From the NCBI RefSeq assembly GCF_032062135.1, contig NC_092863.1:16521052-16585051 (forward strand): 64,000 nucleotides of DNA, in the 5' to 3' direction. This stretch comes from Pyxicephalus adspersus (Eukaryota > Chordata > Amphibia > Anura > Pyxicephalidae). The notes beneath the pieces are model-generated. The model worked only from the letters and a program-made list of their open reading frames with translations, did no database searches and was not told the origin of the DNA. This document shows, one piece after another, positions 24,544 through 35,708 of the stretch (its first letter is position 1; each line of letters opens with the position of its first letter). Made by a program: the position numbers and the translations under genes.

Positions 24544-27500
24544 ATGAGATCCAACATGAAGTACGGTTGCTCTTCCTTTGGAACCTACAAGAGTGGAAAC
24601 ACAGGTGGTCATTCTACAAAAATGTTCAGTCATTTGTCAGGAGGTCATCATGGAGGATCTCATCTAGGAAAGCTCAACTTTTCTCACAACAGTGGGACAC
24701 ACATGTCCCATCATCATGGAGGGTCCAATGTTTCTTATCATGGAAGTTCCCATCCTTCTCATCATGGAGGCTCCCATAACTCTCACAATGGAGGATCCTA
24801 TTCATCCCATCTTGGAGGAGGATCCCACTTATCTAACTATGGTGGATCAAATCTGAGCAATCATGGAAGCTCCCACTCATCCCATCATGGAAGCTCCCAT
24901 CTGTCCCACTATGGAGGAGGTCCTCATTTAAGTTTTCATGGTGGATCACATCTTTCCCATCATAAATCCCATCTTAGCTCTTCCCATACATCTCATTGTG
25001 GAAACTCTACTAAGATGCATCATGGAAGCTCTAACATGTCCCGTCATGGAGGATCTTACGGAGGATCTTATGGAGGAAGTCACATATCACACCATGGAGG
25101 CTCTAACACCATTCATAATGGTAGTCATCACAAATCTGTGAGTTCCTCTGTTGGATCAGGCTGCAAATCAGTTTCATTCTCCAAGCATTCTTCCATGAGT
25201 AATCACGGAGGTCATTGTCAAGGTTCAAACTTTGGTAGCCAAGGCAGTTGGAAGAGTGATGGCCTGCTCAGCATCAATGAGAAAGAAACCATGCAAATCT
25301 TGAATGAGCGCTTGTCTTCCTATCTGGACAAAGTAAGTGCTCTTGAACAGGAGAATGCCCAACTGGAAAAGAAGATCTGTGAATGGTATGCAAACAATGC
25401 TCCTAGTTCACTGCCTGACTCTAGCCAATACCTCAGGATAATATCAGACCTCCAGAACCAGGTAATTCCAAGATCGATTTAATGATTTTCAATTAAAAGA
25501 AAAAAAGGTGCAAAAATTGTAGGCAATGTAAACCACATCTCATTAAACATAAAAATAGAACCATTAGTTATTGATATTTCTCATTAGATTTCTTTATTAT
25601 CTTTATCATTATAGACCAGTGGGCAAAGCCAATACTATATAATTTTAGGCTGTATCTGTGCAGTAAGTAGATAGTTTCAGATTTAAAACTGGGCAAAAGA
25701 GCATCAAGGAATGAGTTGCTTGGCTTCACCAAATTTTAACTAAAACTTATTTTTTAGATCTGTTTCACACAGGTACATTCTGTCTCAAGTAGGCCTTATT
25801 GGTACACAAATACATTTAACAAATAAATCTAATGAGGATAACTATTTAAGAAGGCATTTTGCTCAATTTTTGCCCAATTTTTGCCATGGTGGCAATGCCA
25901 TACTATTGTATCACAATTGACTTTATATCACAAACCATAATATTTATGTGTATAAAAATATACAGTTACATTTTTACCATACACACAAGTTTCCAATTTC
26001 TTCTTCAAAAGAGTAATATTACATTTACCAAAATGTCAACTTTCTGCAATATAATGCCTTGTTACAATGTCTCTTTTAGATTGCCGCAGCTACTATGGAA
26101 AATGCCAGAATAGTCCTGCAGATTGACAATTCTAGACTTGCCGCTGATGACTTCCGTGAAAAGTAATATTTTAATTGCAATATACATTCAACTGTTCATT
26201 CATAATTATTTGTAGGCCACTAGATTAGAATGAAGATATATTGACTATTTGAACCACAATTAGGTCTGTGGAAATACAATCCCAATACAATTTCAGAAAT
26301 TAAACAAACAATTCTGTAAATAAAAGACCAACAGTCTATGGTCCATGCTTATAATGGTTATTCAAATGTGAAAGAACTAAAATTATGTTTCCTGCTGGAC
26401 ACTTCTTTCTATCATTTACTCCATTGTTTTATACTGTGAAAACTATTTTATCAATCTTCATCTGCCATTTTTTTCTATGCCAAGGTATGAAATGGAACAG
26501 AGTATGAACAATAGCGCTGAAGCTGATGTCAATGCTCTGCGAAGGGTTTTAGAAGGACTCAACCGTGAAAACTGTGACCTGGAAATGCAAGTTCAGAACC
26601 TCCAGGAAGAACTGCAGGAAATGAAGAAGAATCATGAGGAGGTAGTGTTTTTATTACAAGGGTTTCCAAAATAGAAGTGAATTGATTGGGACTCCTCCAT
26701 GTAGTAACAAAATCCCATTGTGCTGCTGTCAACATCACTTAGGTGCCATGATTTCTATTAGTTTAAATTAAACTTTACTAAGTTGGGGCAATATAACTCA
26801 ATTATGCAGGAAATAGACCTAAGTCTAGTTATCCAGACCTAAGTGATCCACCAAACCTGGAATGGATCTAGTACAGCAAGGGTCGGCAAACTCCGGCCTT
26901 TAGGCCAGATACGGTCTAGCCGGTTATTTGCCCCCTGGCCGATCCAGCCTAATGCTGGCCGGCAACCAGCGGCGGAGCTGGAAAAAACTACCGGAGCCGG
27001 ACCTGCCGGAGCTCCGGAGCCACATGCACCTTTTGAGCCTCCATGTGGTGGATCCCTTTCTATTTACCGTTAACACTTCTACTGCCGGGGTAACATGTAT
27101 GCATTGCGGAGGAGAGGGATTTCCCTTCAGGGGGCATTCTTGGTGGGGGGCAGAGCCATTAGGGTGGGACTCGAGAGAGAGTGTGGCGTAGTGTGTTCCT
27201 GCCTACCCCTGAAAGGGCCTAGTGGCCAAAAAAGTTTGCTGACCTCTGTAGTACAGGATTAAAAACCTTTACCAGCTAGTAGCAAATGTTTTTTTAAGAA
27301 ATCCATTCCAGCTTTTTGGTAAATTAGTTGGTCACTGATTTGATTAGGAAGGCTTAGTGCAGTACTAATGAGGACATAATTTTTCTATGTTTAGTGGGTT
27401 TTCTTGTGAGCACATGTACACCGTAAATCAATAGTTCAGCTCCTCTCTCTGGCAGTCCAAAGTTTACTGTACATAGGATTATTAAAGTCTAAAATCTATC

Positions 27501-30231
27501 AAATTTAGATGCTTTTAAAGATTATTTAATCATTTTCAATGAATGTGTTACTACATTAATTGATCTATGCTCTATGCTGGGGATCAGAATTATTTATGAA
27601 CTGAATGATGCCCCATGTATTGACTTTAAAAGTGCACTGGCTAAAATGACTTCTATATTTATCCATTGTAACACAAACATTCTTATTCTGCAGGAAGTAA
27701 ATTGTCTTCGTGCTCAGCTAGGAGCCAGAATTAATGTGGAACTGAATGCAGCCCCATCAATTGACCTTAACAAGGCCCTGGCTGAAATTCGTGATGAATA
27801 TGAAAACCTGATGGAAAGGAATCTAAAAGATGCAGAGAATATGTTCAGAGAGAGGGTAATGTGCTTTATTCATATTTTACATTTATGGTACACTTGACTG
27901 TTTTTTATATCCAGCAACATTTTAATATCCAGTCAAACAGTCAATATGTTAACTCCAGGTATGGGATGCCAAATTGGGCTGTGGGCATGTTTGTTATCAC
28001 TTGATTATGTAAATCTAGATTAGTTTGTCCAAGAACTCAATCAGTGGTAAGTGCACAATACAGGTATCATTATTTCAGGTCTGACATGTATGGAGGACTA
28101 AATGATGCATGTCATGCAAGCTACTACACAAGCAGTTGTAAATTAAAGAGGTGACACTGCACCAGCTGTCTAGGTATTCTTGTAATTTTAGTAATTTTGT
28201 TGCTTTCAGAGTGAAGAATTGAACCGTCAAGTAATGTGCGGCGCCGAGCAACTTCAGTCAGTGCAAACCGAGGTCATTGAGCTTAGGCGCACAGTACAAA
28301 CCTTAGAAATTGAACTCCAGAGCCAGCTGAGTATGGTAAGATCATACAGTCAATGTTTATCAAATATTCCTAATATTGTACAAATTAGTACTTACATTTT
28401 ATCTAACTTTATCATTTTTGTAATTTTTGTAATAGACATCAGCCCTTCAAAACACCTTGGCCGAGACTCAATCTAACTATGGTTCTCAAATTGCTCAGTT
28501 ACAAGCTATGATCAATAACGTTGAGTGCCAGTTATCCCAAATCAGATCTGACCTGGAACGTCAGAATCACGAATATAAGATCCTCATGGACCAGAAGACC
28601 CACTTAGAGATGGAAATTGCTACTTATAAACGTCTCCTGGATGGACATGACATCCAGTAAGCTCATAACAATTTTTTTTTTATCCACATTATTGCATATA
28701 CACAATGGCCACCGCATGTTGTTCCTCTGCTTGTGAAAAATTTGTATGATATCACACTTAAGAGAAGGTTCTCTGGATGTAGTAGAAGAAGCACAAAAGA
28801 AAGCATGTCAAAGTTTCTTGGTCTCCCCAGAACTTCGGGTGAACTTTGGGTGGGTAGCTTGGATGGTAAACTTCGGGAAAAGGCAAGACTATAGATGTAA
28901 ACCTAAATACTGCAGCTTTATTACTTGTTACTTATTCTTGTGTACCACATTGATTTTTATAAAGAGGCAGAACAGTATGTTTTAAAAATTGGGAAGCTGA
29001 AAACAGTATTCGCTATATTTGTTTTAGAGAGTCCCTGTTTGGGATATTGGAATATTGGAAATAACATTCACTCTTTTATTTTACCCCAATTTTTGATTAG
29101 TATATTGTCCTAAAAAAAATCCAATTTCAAAAATACTATCTACATAAACATATATAGAACTACATACATGTACATCTAATTCTAGATGAGTCAGATGCTG
29201 TAAGTCGATAAGTAATATGTTACAATATATATAAAGTATACTATTTATCATTATATAAAAATGGTAATAAACATTTTGTTCTGTTAAACCTTTTAAATAA
29301 CATTATGCTTTGTCTTGTAGCATTTCAGATTCTCAAATGTCATACGGAAATCAAGGTGAGTTGATATATATATTGTCCAAAACCTATTATATATGATGGC
29401 CATTTTTCCCTAAAAATATAGAATATGTGTTTTACTGCATAAAGAAAACATGATCAACAGTAAAAGACTGCATAGTAAGCTTATTGGTATTGTTACCCCA
29501 TTCAAGTCAGAGATTGGATAAGCCATACTATACACAAGAACACAGACTGATCCCTTTATGAGATACTCCTAATTGATATGTCTAATAACTTCTCATGGCC
29601 TGATGCTCATTAGAAATTCCAGTTGAATTTTTTTGCCACTCTATACCATTTTGGGGCAGAGTAAAGGGCTCATTTATTGTTAATAATATTCAAACTCACA
29701 TTTCTTGTTAGTGTCACTTACCCTTTCCTGGTAAACCCAACCCATTTATTAAAAAAAAAATCTATTCTTCAAATTCTCGTAAGGCCAACTAGACATCGGT
29801 GAAGCTGGTAGAATTACAAGTGCTACATTTAGGGATATTAAAGTATGGTCACATCTGTCCAGCACATATATGGTTGGAAAGAGACAACTTTGTACAGAAC
29901 CTACCACATTTTTGATACTAAGCTTCTCAGGAAGCTTAGTATTGATGGATGTGCGCCCATCAGAATTTTAGAAAAGCCGAATTACTAGTAAAGCAGAAAC
30001 TGAGGAACTATATAATCCATACAATTTGACTAAGATTTGAAAAGCAAGAAAGAAATCCCAAGTTCCATAATCTAAAAATGGACATTAAAAGTATAGACAT
30101 AGTGCTATGTAAGACCGTAATGATATTACCATTTTTCCAGCTCATAACCCTCTCTTTTTTTATCATTTTCAGGTTCTCACCACAAAATGGTCTGCCACAC
30201 CACTGAGCAACACCATGAATCCAAATGTTAA
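24544..30231 (+). CDS. Type I keratin K3, long SHHGGS-repeat head
   Basis: Exons are 24544-25461, 26080-26162, 26485-26641, 27694-27855, 28210-28335, 28436-28656, 29321-29355 and 30173-30231, for 586 aa, with frame and GT-AG borders intact. The head is about 244 residues, more than twice that of K1 or K2. From residue 22 to 205 it is built from degenerate units such as SHHGGSH, SNHGSSH and [10 protein letters not shown], with 44 His. It closes with SVSFSKH and [11 protein letters not shown], blocks shared with K5 and partly K2. The rod starts [20 protein letters not shown] and ends [14 protein letters not shown], about 311 residues. The 31-residue tail has 6 His and two Cys and ends HHESKC. 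The head repeats are visible in the DNA as short direct repeats, so length variation between alleles is likely. Confidence 0.95.
26877..27248. mobile_element. hAT-type MITE with perfect 8-bp target duplication
   Basis: This 372-bp element sits in K3 intron 3. The inverted ends are CAAGGGTCGGCAAACT on the left and AGTTTGCTGACCTCTG on the right. The 8-bp target TAGTACAG is duplicated exactly at 26869-26876 and 27249-27256. Eight-base duplications and CA-GG-TC ends are hAT hallmarks. It interrupts a palindromic MITE whose pieces flank it (about 26849-26868 and 27257-27310). It encodes no transposase. Confidence 0.85.
27577..27647 (+). pseudogene. Decayed partial copy of keratin exon 4 inside K3 intron 3
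   Basis: This aligns without gaps to 27718-27788 of exon 4, with 53 of 71 bases identical by hand count. The offset is 141 bp. Its translation keeps the family pattern: [15 protein letters not shown] against exon 4's [15 protein letters not shown]. There is no convincing splice acceptor in front of it, and the match fades after ALA. It is best read as a relic of a local tandem duplication, not a used exon. Confidence 0.7.
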
Positions 30232-31045
30232 GAGAACTATTTAGAAAAACCCAGAGATCTTAGAAGACAGAGAAATGTTGCTTTGCTATATCTAATGCCT
30301 ATCTTGTTTCTTTATAAAACTTTCAATAGATGGATGTAGAAAGTGATTTTTTTGGTTTTAGGGGAACAAAACATTTAGCATTTTTTAATTATTTCTTCCT
30401 AGGAATATAATCTGCTGATTCTGGACATAGTTTTAATATTGCAAAGTAAGTTCTTTCCATGGACTAACAGTATTCACTTGTACACACTTCTGGTTAAAGT
30501 ACCTTTGTATATTTAAAGTATTTTAAATATTCAGACAGCAGAAACAAAATTTAACAGTAACTAGGACTTTTTGGTATCTTGCTGCTGTCTGCAGGAGCAA
30601 GGAAATATCAACCCCAACTCCTATACTTGCTGACTCCTCAAATTAATGCCCCAAATATAAATTAAAGAAAAGAATGTAAAGTTATTAAAAATAATTATAT
30701 GGATAGTACAGTAGGTTTTCCAGGATTTATGGAAGTGGACATATGGAGTCAGCAAGGTATTATGTTCCAGGAGATGTGGTATAAACCTCATCTCTACCTT
30801 CCCTGGAAAGGTGCAGTCTAAGATGAAGTTTTCATCCACTCTCAAGGTTGAAATACTTATATTTGAAAATTAGGCAGCTTTAATGTAACCTAATATCCCC
30901 AAACCATCACAGTGTATGTGATTACTGATGCCTGTTGACTCCAATGAGTCTGTGCATTACAAATGATGTTGGTTCTAGGACTGTGTTGTCAAACTATATT
31001 GTATTTATTCTCCTTATTCTTTGTTTTCAACAATATATTTCTTGA

Positions 31046-31051
31046 AATAAA
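31046..31051 (+). terminator. Possible polyadenylation signal of K3
   Basis: AATAAA lies about 815 bp after the K3 stop. It would give a long 3' UTR. No closer canonical hexamer was noticed, so assignment is tentative. Confidence 0.35.
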
Positions 31052-32728
31052 CTATCTATGCAATCAAACCTGATGTATATGTTTTCTTACAATGAGTTTA
31101 TTAGCTAGGAAACTTCTAGCATCCTTAAAACTGAACATTACAGAAATGGTAAAATACAGATGAGATACATATTATATATACAAGCTGTTTTACCCACCAA
31201 GGATTTGATTTCTGTCCATCTTCTTGCAAATAGCAGTATGATCAACTCATATCTCACTTTGGTCTCTCCGTTTATCATGGTGTACATGAGCAGTACACAA
31301 AAACTGGCTTCTTGCACTCCCAAATCTCCCCAAATAAAAGGAAACTCTTTTAGACAATTGATTCTTGTGAAGTTTTCCACACTTTAAGTTATCAAAAACA
31401 TATATTCAGTTTCTTTTCTAATTAATTTTAATTAAATGTATGGCTACAATGTAAAATCTAAAAATGGCTCACAAAATTCCAGTCTAGTCCTTACCTTTGT
31501 TTTTTTTCTTGGAGAAAAACTTGGATGTTCATTGACTAAAAGTGCTTGTGACTCCAAAAGATTGTTTTCCTTTTCTGTGGAAGACAACAAATATATGTGT
31601 GCAGTCAATAGAACGCACTGGGTATCCCACCCAATTCGAAGAAGATCTGTTTGTGTACCAGCCATTCTGCAAAAGATTCAGCACAATGAATAAATGAACT
31701 TTTAATGATACCTTCAAGACTTGTTGACTTGTCCAAGGCTGAAAGGAAACATTGGCAATAAAGTGTACAACTCCAAGTAGCTTGCTTAAAACTTGAATGG
31801 TTTAGAAGTTAGGGAAAGGGGACATAAAGGGGGGTGCAGGTGAAGGTGGAGGCAAGTGGATAAAAGGTCAGGTACATGAAGTGGGAGGTCAGTAGGTTAG
31901 GAAAGGGTAAGGAGAAAATTTTTTCCCTCCTACCCACTTTGTTTTTTATTTATGTTTTGGGTGAGATTCAGTTTATTTGGGTTGACGGGTTGGGCAGTTG
32001 AGGTCCTGGGGGGTTGCTGGTATTTTAGTTAAATGTGGTGATGGTTTGGGGATCCATCGTTGGTGTGGAGTCCCCATTGTTTTGTGAATTTTGTTTAATT
32101 TTGATGGTGATCTGTGGGTTAAGAGGTAGGTAAATGTAGTTTCCGAGCTAGGGAGGTTTTGCGGCTGGGAGCAATTACATATACCTTTTATTATGGTTAT
32201 TTAATGTTTTATAAGGTAGAAAGGGTAATTTATTCATTTGGGTTATATATGTTATTTGTTTGGTTTTTATTTCAGTTATGGTTTATATTAAAATGTATAT
32301 TTCTTTTATTTGATTATTTTATTGTTATAGAAAAAGGCCTACTGGCCAGTTAACCAAAACATCATTGTGTGGTTATTTAATTAAGGTTTGAAGAGGGTTG
32401 GTTTTGTTTTGGTGGGGTTTAATAGCCTGCTGGATCAGTTTTGCTGCAGTCAAGCAGGTAAAGGCAAACCTTCAATGTTAAAGATCAATGTGTGATCAAG
32501 ATTTTGCAGATAAGTTATTTTGCAACAGAAGTTCAGCTGGAAAATATATGACTGAGTTCCAGGTCCACCTACTAGGGCTATGAAGGTCTGAAATTAATTT
32601 CTATAACAGAGTGAACCTCTTTTTTTGAAAGTAGGGAGTCACTTAGAGGTCCAGGGTCCAAGGAGGGCCAGGGGTATGGTAATCTAGGAGCTATTTAGGA
32701 GAACAGGCACCACCTTGCCAGCTGTCTT
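31052..32728. other. K3-K4 intergenic, probable repeat at 31.8-32.5 kb
   Basis: From about 31795 to 32470 the + strand becomes G- and T-rich with very few C, unlike its surroundings. It loosely resembles 9000-9560. I suspect the 3' end of an unidentified retroelement. No gene is recognised. Confidence 0.35.
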
Positions 32729-33049
32729 AGGTTGTATACACACATGCAATAATTGTTGTTGGGAAGGATTTTTCATGATACTTTCCAACGACAAACTACT
32801 GCACGATGCATGAATGAGTGCTGTTCTGCTCTATGGAGAGGGAAGGGGAGCACAACGGAGAGGCACCCCACTGTGCGCTCTCCCCCTTCACCTCCATTAA
32901 GATCATTCCTCGTCTGTTGTCCGTGGATCTGCCAGGATGGTTGTTCGGACGATGAACGACGGACGCTGTACACATGCCAGATTCTCTTCCGATATTGGCC
33001 ATGAGCTGATTAATGGATGAGAACCATTGCAAGTGTGTATGTAGCCTTA
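32729..33049. mobile_element. Small MITE with about 25-bp inverted ends
   Basis: The left end reads TTAGGTTGTATACACACATG and the reverse complement of the right end reads CTAAGGCTACATACACACTT. Both continue into GCAAT. The body is G+C-rich relative to its flanks and non-coding. Superfamily not assigned. Confidence 0.65.
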
Positions 33050-35620
33050 GCCAAGAGTGGATGGAGGGGGGTTAGGCAAAGAACCAATGTAGATGAACAT
33101 TAGAGATGGGCATCTGGGGGGCCTTATTTTTCCCCTGCTTGTTTATAGTCAGATCAACTACAGTGGTGGTAAATATATTCTGATGGGTTAAAGAAAAAAT
33201 GTGGTATACAACAGGCTCCTCATGCAGCTGCACTCAGGGTGCACCCCCAAAAATATCTCATGGTAAATTGTCATGGTAGGGTGGACAAATCCAAGAGACC
33301 CACAAGATAGTAGGGACACCAGGTTAAGTGAGTGCAAGTTCTTTAGGATGTAGGATGACAAATCATACCATGAAAAGGATACCTGATAGTCCATCAGTAA
33401 AAAGTACAACATGGGTGGTCTATATTCAAAGTCTATATGGAGAGCTCCTCCAGTAGTATTATGAAAGGACAATGCACATAGCTAGTTTAAACCACCTACT
33501 GCCAAAATATGAAACTTTCAAATATGCAAGGTGTTTGGGTAAGCACGTAGGATCAGTGTTTGGGAGAGGCAGCCTCTAACCCAAATCCAGATGATGCATG
33601 GCCCAGAATTTTCCCAAAGCAAGATAGACCCACACACTCCCTTTGCATCCAAGGCATTAACATCATTAGTCTGCTCAAGGCAGGAAAAAGTTTTTCCCTT
33701 AAAGATGAGACATAAGCCCTATACAGTTGTAGCCATTTATGAGGAGTACAGCAGAGGTCTAATCGGTGCATGTCATATATATGCACAGCATGTTCATAAA
33801 ATCTACAGCAGAGTCAGCAAGAACATAGAAGAACTGATTTAGGGATTTAGCTACCATCTTTGAAAGTTAAACCAGTAGTAATCTCTTGCACATATTACAA
33901 GCTTTGAGCAGGATTATTCTCTACCACACACTATTTGTAAAGCTTACAAGATTAGGATGTGCCTATGGATTTAGTAATTAGATTCCAGATCCTTTTTTAT
34001 AGCATATATTAGCATACCATCTTTGGTTTCCTAATGCCTGTAGACATATGGAGAAACACATGACAAATGTTATGGGATTTAAAACTCTTGGGAAAAAACA
34101 TGTATTTTATTGTGTGATCAACTCATGAAGTCTTTAGTTTCCTAAAAGTGCAAATTCCCAGTTTTTAGGTTCCAGCTTAATATTTTGGTCATTAGCTCTG
34201 CTGCACTATTTTGGCATATTGTAGAATTAGAGCTTTGCCCTCAAGTACTGTCTGATAAAACGATCAAAAATGTTATTTTCTCCACCCCGTCTGATAATAG
34301 ACAACAGTAAAGTTGTTAAGAATATTTTACCACCCAGCGTATGTAATTTACTCTCTGACATCTACCATAAAGCTTGGTTATTTGACTGCTAGGCAATGAT
34401 TGATGTGTGTTCATTTTATTTCATTTTCTGCAATATATATTGGTGTCTCAGTTTTTACAAGCATCATACCTTATGTTTACATATAGAAACATAAACTTTA
34501 CATCTCCATCATTTGGTTCCTCCTTGTTTCATAAAATATAAACTATAATCATTTATAATACAGCAGAGAAAAGTAAATTAAATGAAGGTCATTGTTAATA
34601 AATTATAATTCATCTTCTTTGGTTTGGCTTGGGAAGGGAGGGGGAACCTTATATCAGTCAGACACAGGACAATTCCAGCTCACATTTTACATTATGCAGC
34701 TATATAGAAGGTATGTATATATATATGTATATAATACTTGCTTTTATATGGTTTTGGTTGCAAAAGAACTGCTTTTTTTCATTTTTCGACATCTGGTAAC
34801 ACTGACCAAAAACACTAGCAAAAGCCAATGTAATTTATCCAACATGTTAGAAAAGGGTTTAGTTGCCCACCATGTTGGGATTTCCAGCCAAACCTATAAG
34901 CAAGATTTTGAATAGGTGGTCATCATAGTTGGACAGCCACTTATTCCCAGGTCATGGCCCTGTTAAATGCTGAGTGTGCAGACTACATCAGAAAAAAATG
35001 CAATGTAAGTGCTCACTTACCTACTTAAAAACCACTTGTAGTTGAATTGGCAAAAATTGTGTTTTTCCAACAATCCCAATAAATATTTACTTTGTCCCAT
35101 ACTATTTTCCTCTGCATTACTTTATAGGGTGAGATGTGTGAAACCTCAATAACTAATATCTCAACATTTCCTTTGTTTAAATATTAATTAAAAATATATC
35201 AAAACGTCCCTTGAATTACCAAAAAATACAATAACCCTCTTTAACAATGTTCATTCTTCTATAATATAAGTAAATTCTACAAGTATACCAATTGTTTAGA
35301 CTTGCTTTTCTACAGAATCAAAGTCATCATGTAGAGACCAAATGCCAAGCCGAAAACTTTTTTTTACTTTAAATAGAGTAGGGAAAGGTCAGAACCTCCA
35401 TCCAGGCTTCTGTAATCAGGGGCTCCTGATTCTTCTTACATTCCCCACCACATAGAAAGTAAGGTCAAATCTCCTGCAGACACACAAACACATAAAATCT
35501 GAGAGGTGTAATAGTTTATTTATTTAGTTGAATTTGCTACCTAGGAAATCAAATAAATTGAAAAGGAATTAGATGCTAATAAAATTCCTATAAACTTTCT
35601 CAGACGCTTGTTGAGCATGT
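33050..35620. other. K4 upstream flank, no recognised gene
   Basis: AT-rich with short T-runs. A few open frames of up to about 107 codons show no domain. No keratin exon is seen. Confidence 0.45.
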
Positions 35621-35627
35621 TATAAAA
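35621..35627 (+). promoter_or_regulatory. TATA box of keratin gene K4
   Basis: TATAAAA lies 84 bp before the ATG at 35705. Transcription would start near 35650. Confidence 0.65.
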
Positions 35628-35672
35628 AGAGATTCCATAAGCACAAAAGCTTTTGTGTTTTTTTCATAGGGT

Positions 35673-35708
35673 ATGACTTGTCTGGATTCACTAATACAAT
35701 CACCATGA
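35673..35708 (+). promoter_or_regulatory. Upstream ORF overlapping the K4 start (ATGA)
   Basis: An 11-codon upstream frame begins with ATG at 35673. Its stop TGA at 35706-35708 overlaps the K4 start ATG at 35705-35707. The upstream ATG has G at -3 and A at +4, a moderate context. It lies within the leader predicted from the TATA box. The leaders of the other four keratin genes contain no upstream ATG. A role in re-initiation is inference. Confidence 0.5.

Noticed and set aside
24483..25141. Overlapping long frames in other registers of the K3 head (for example 24938-25141)
   Set aside because: They arise from the repetitive coding DNA and have Met/Ile-rich repeat translations with no domain. 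The keratin frame is continuous with the rod.
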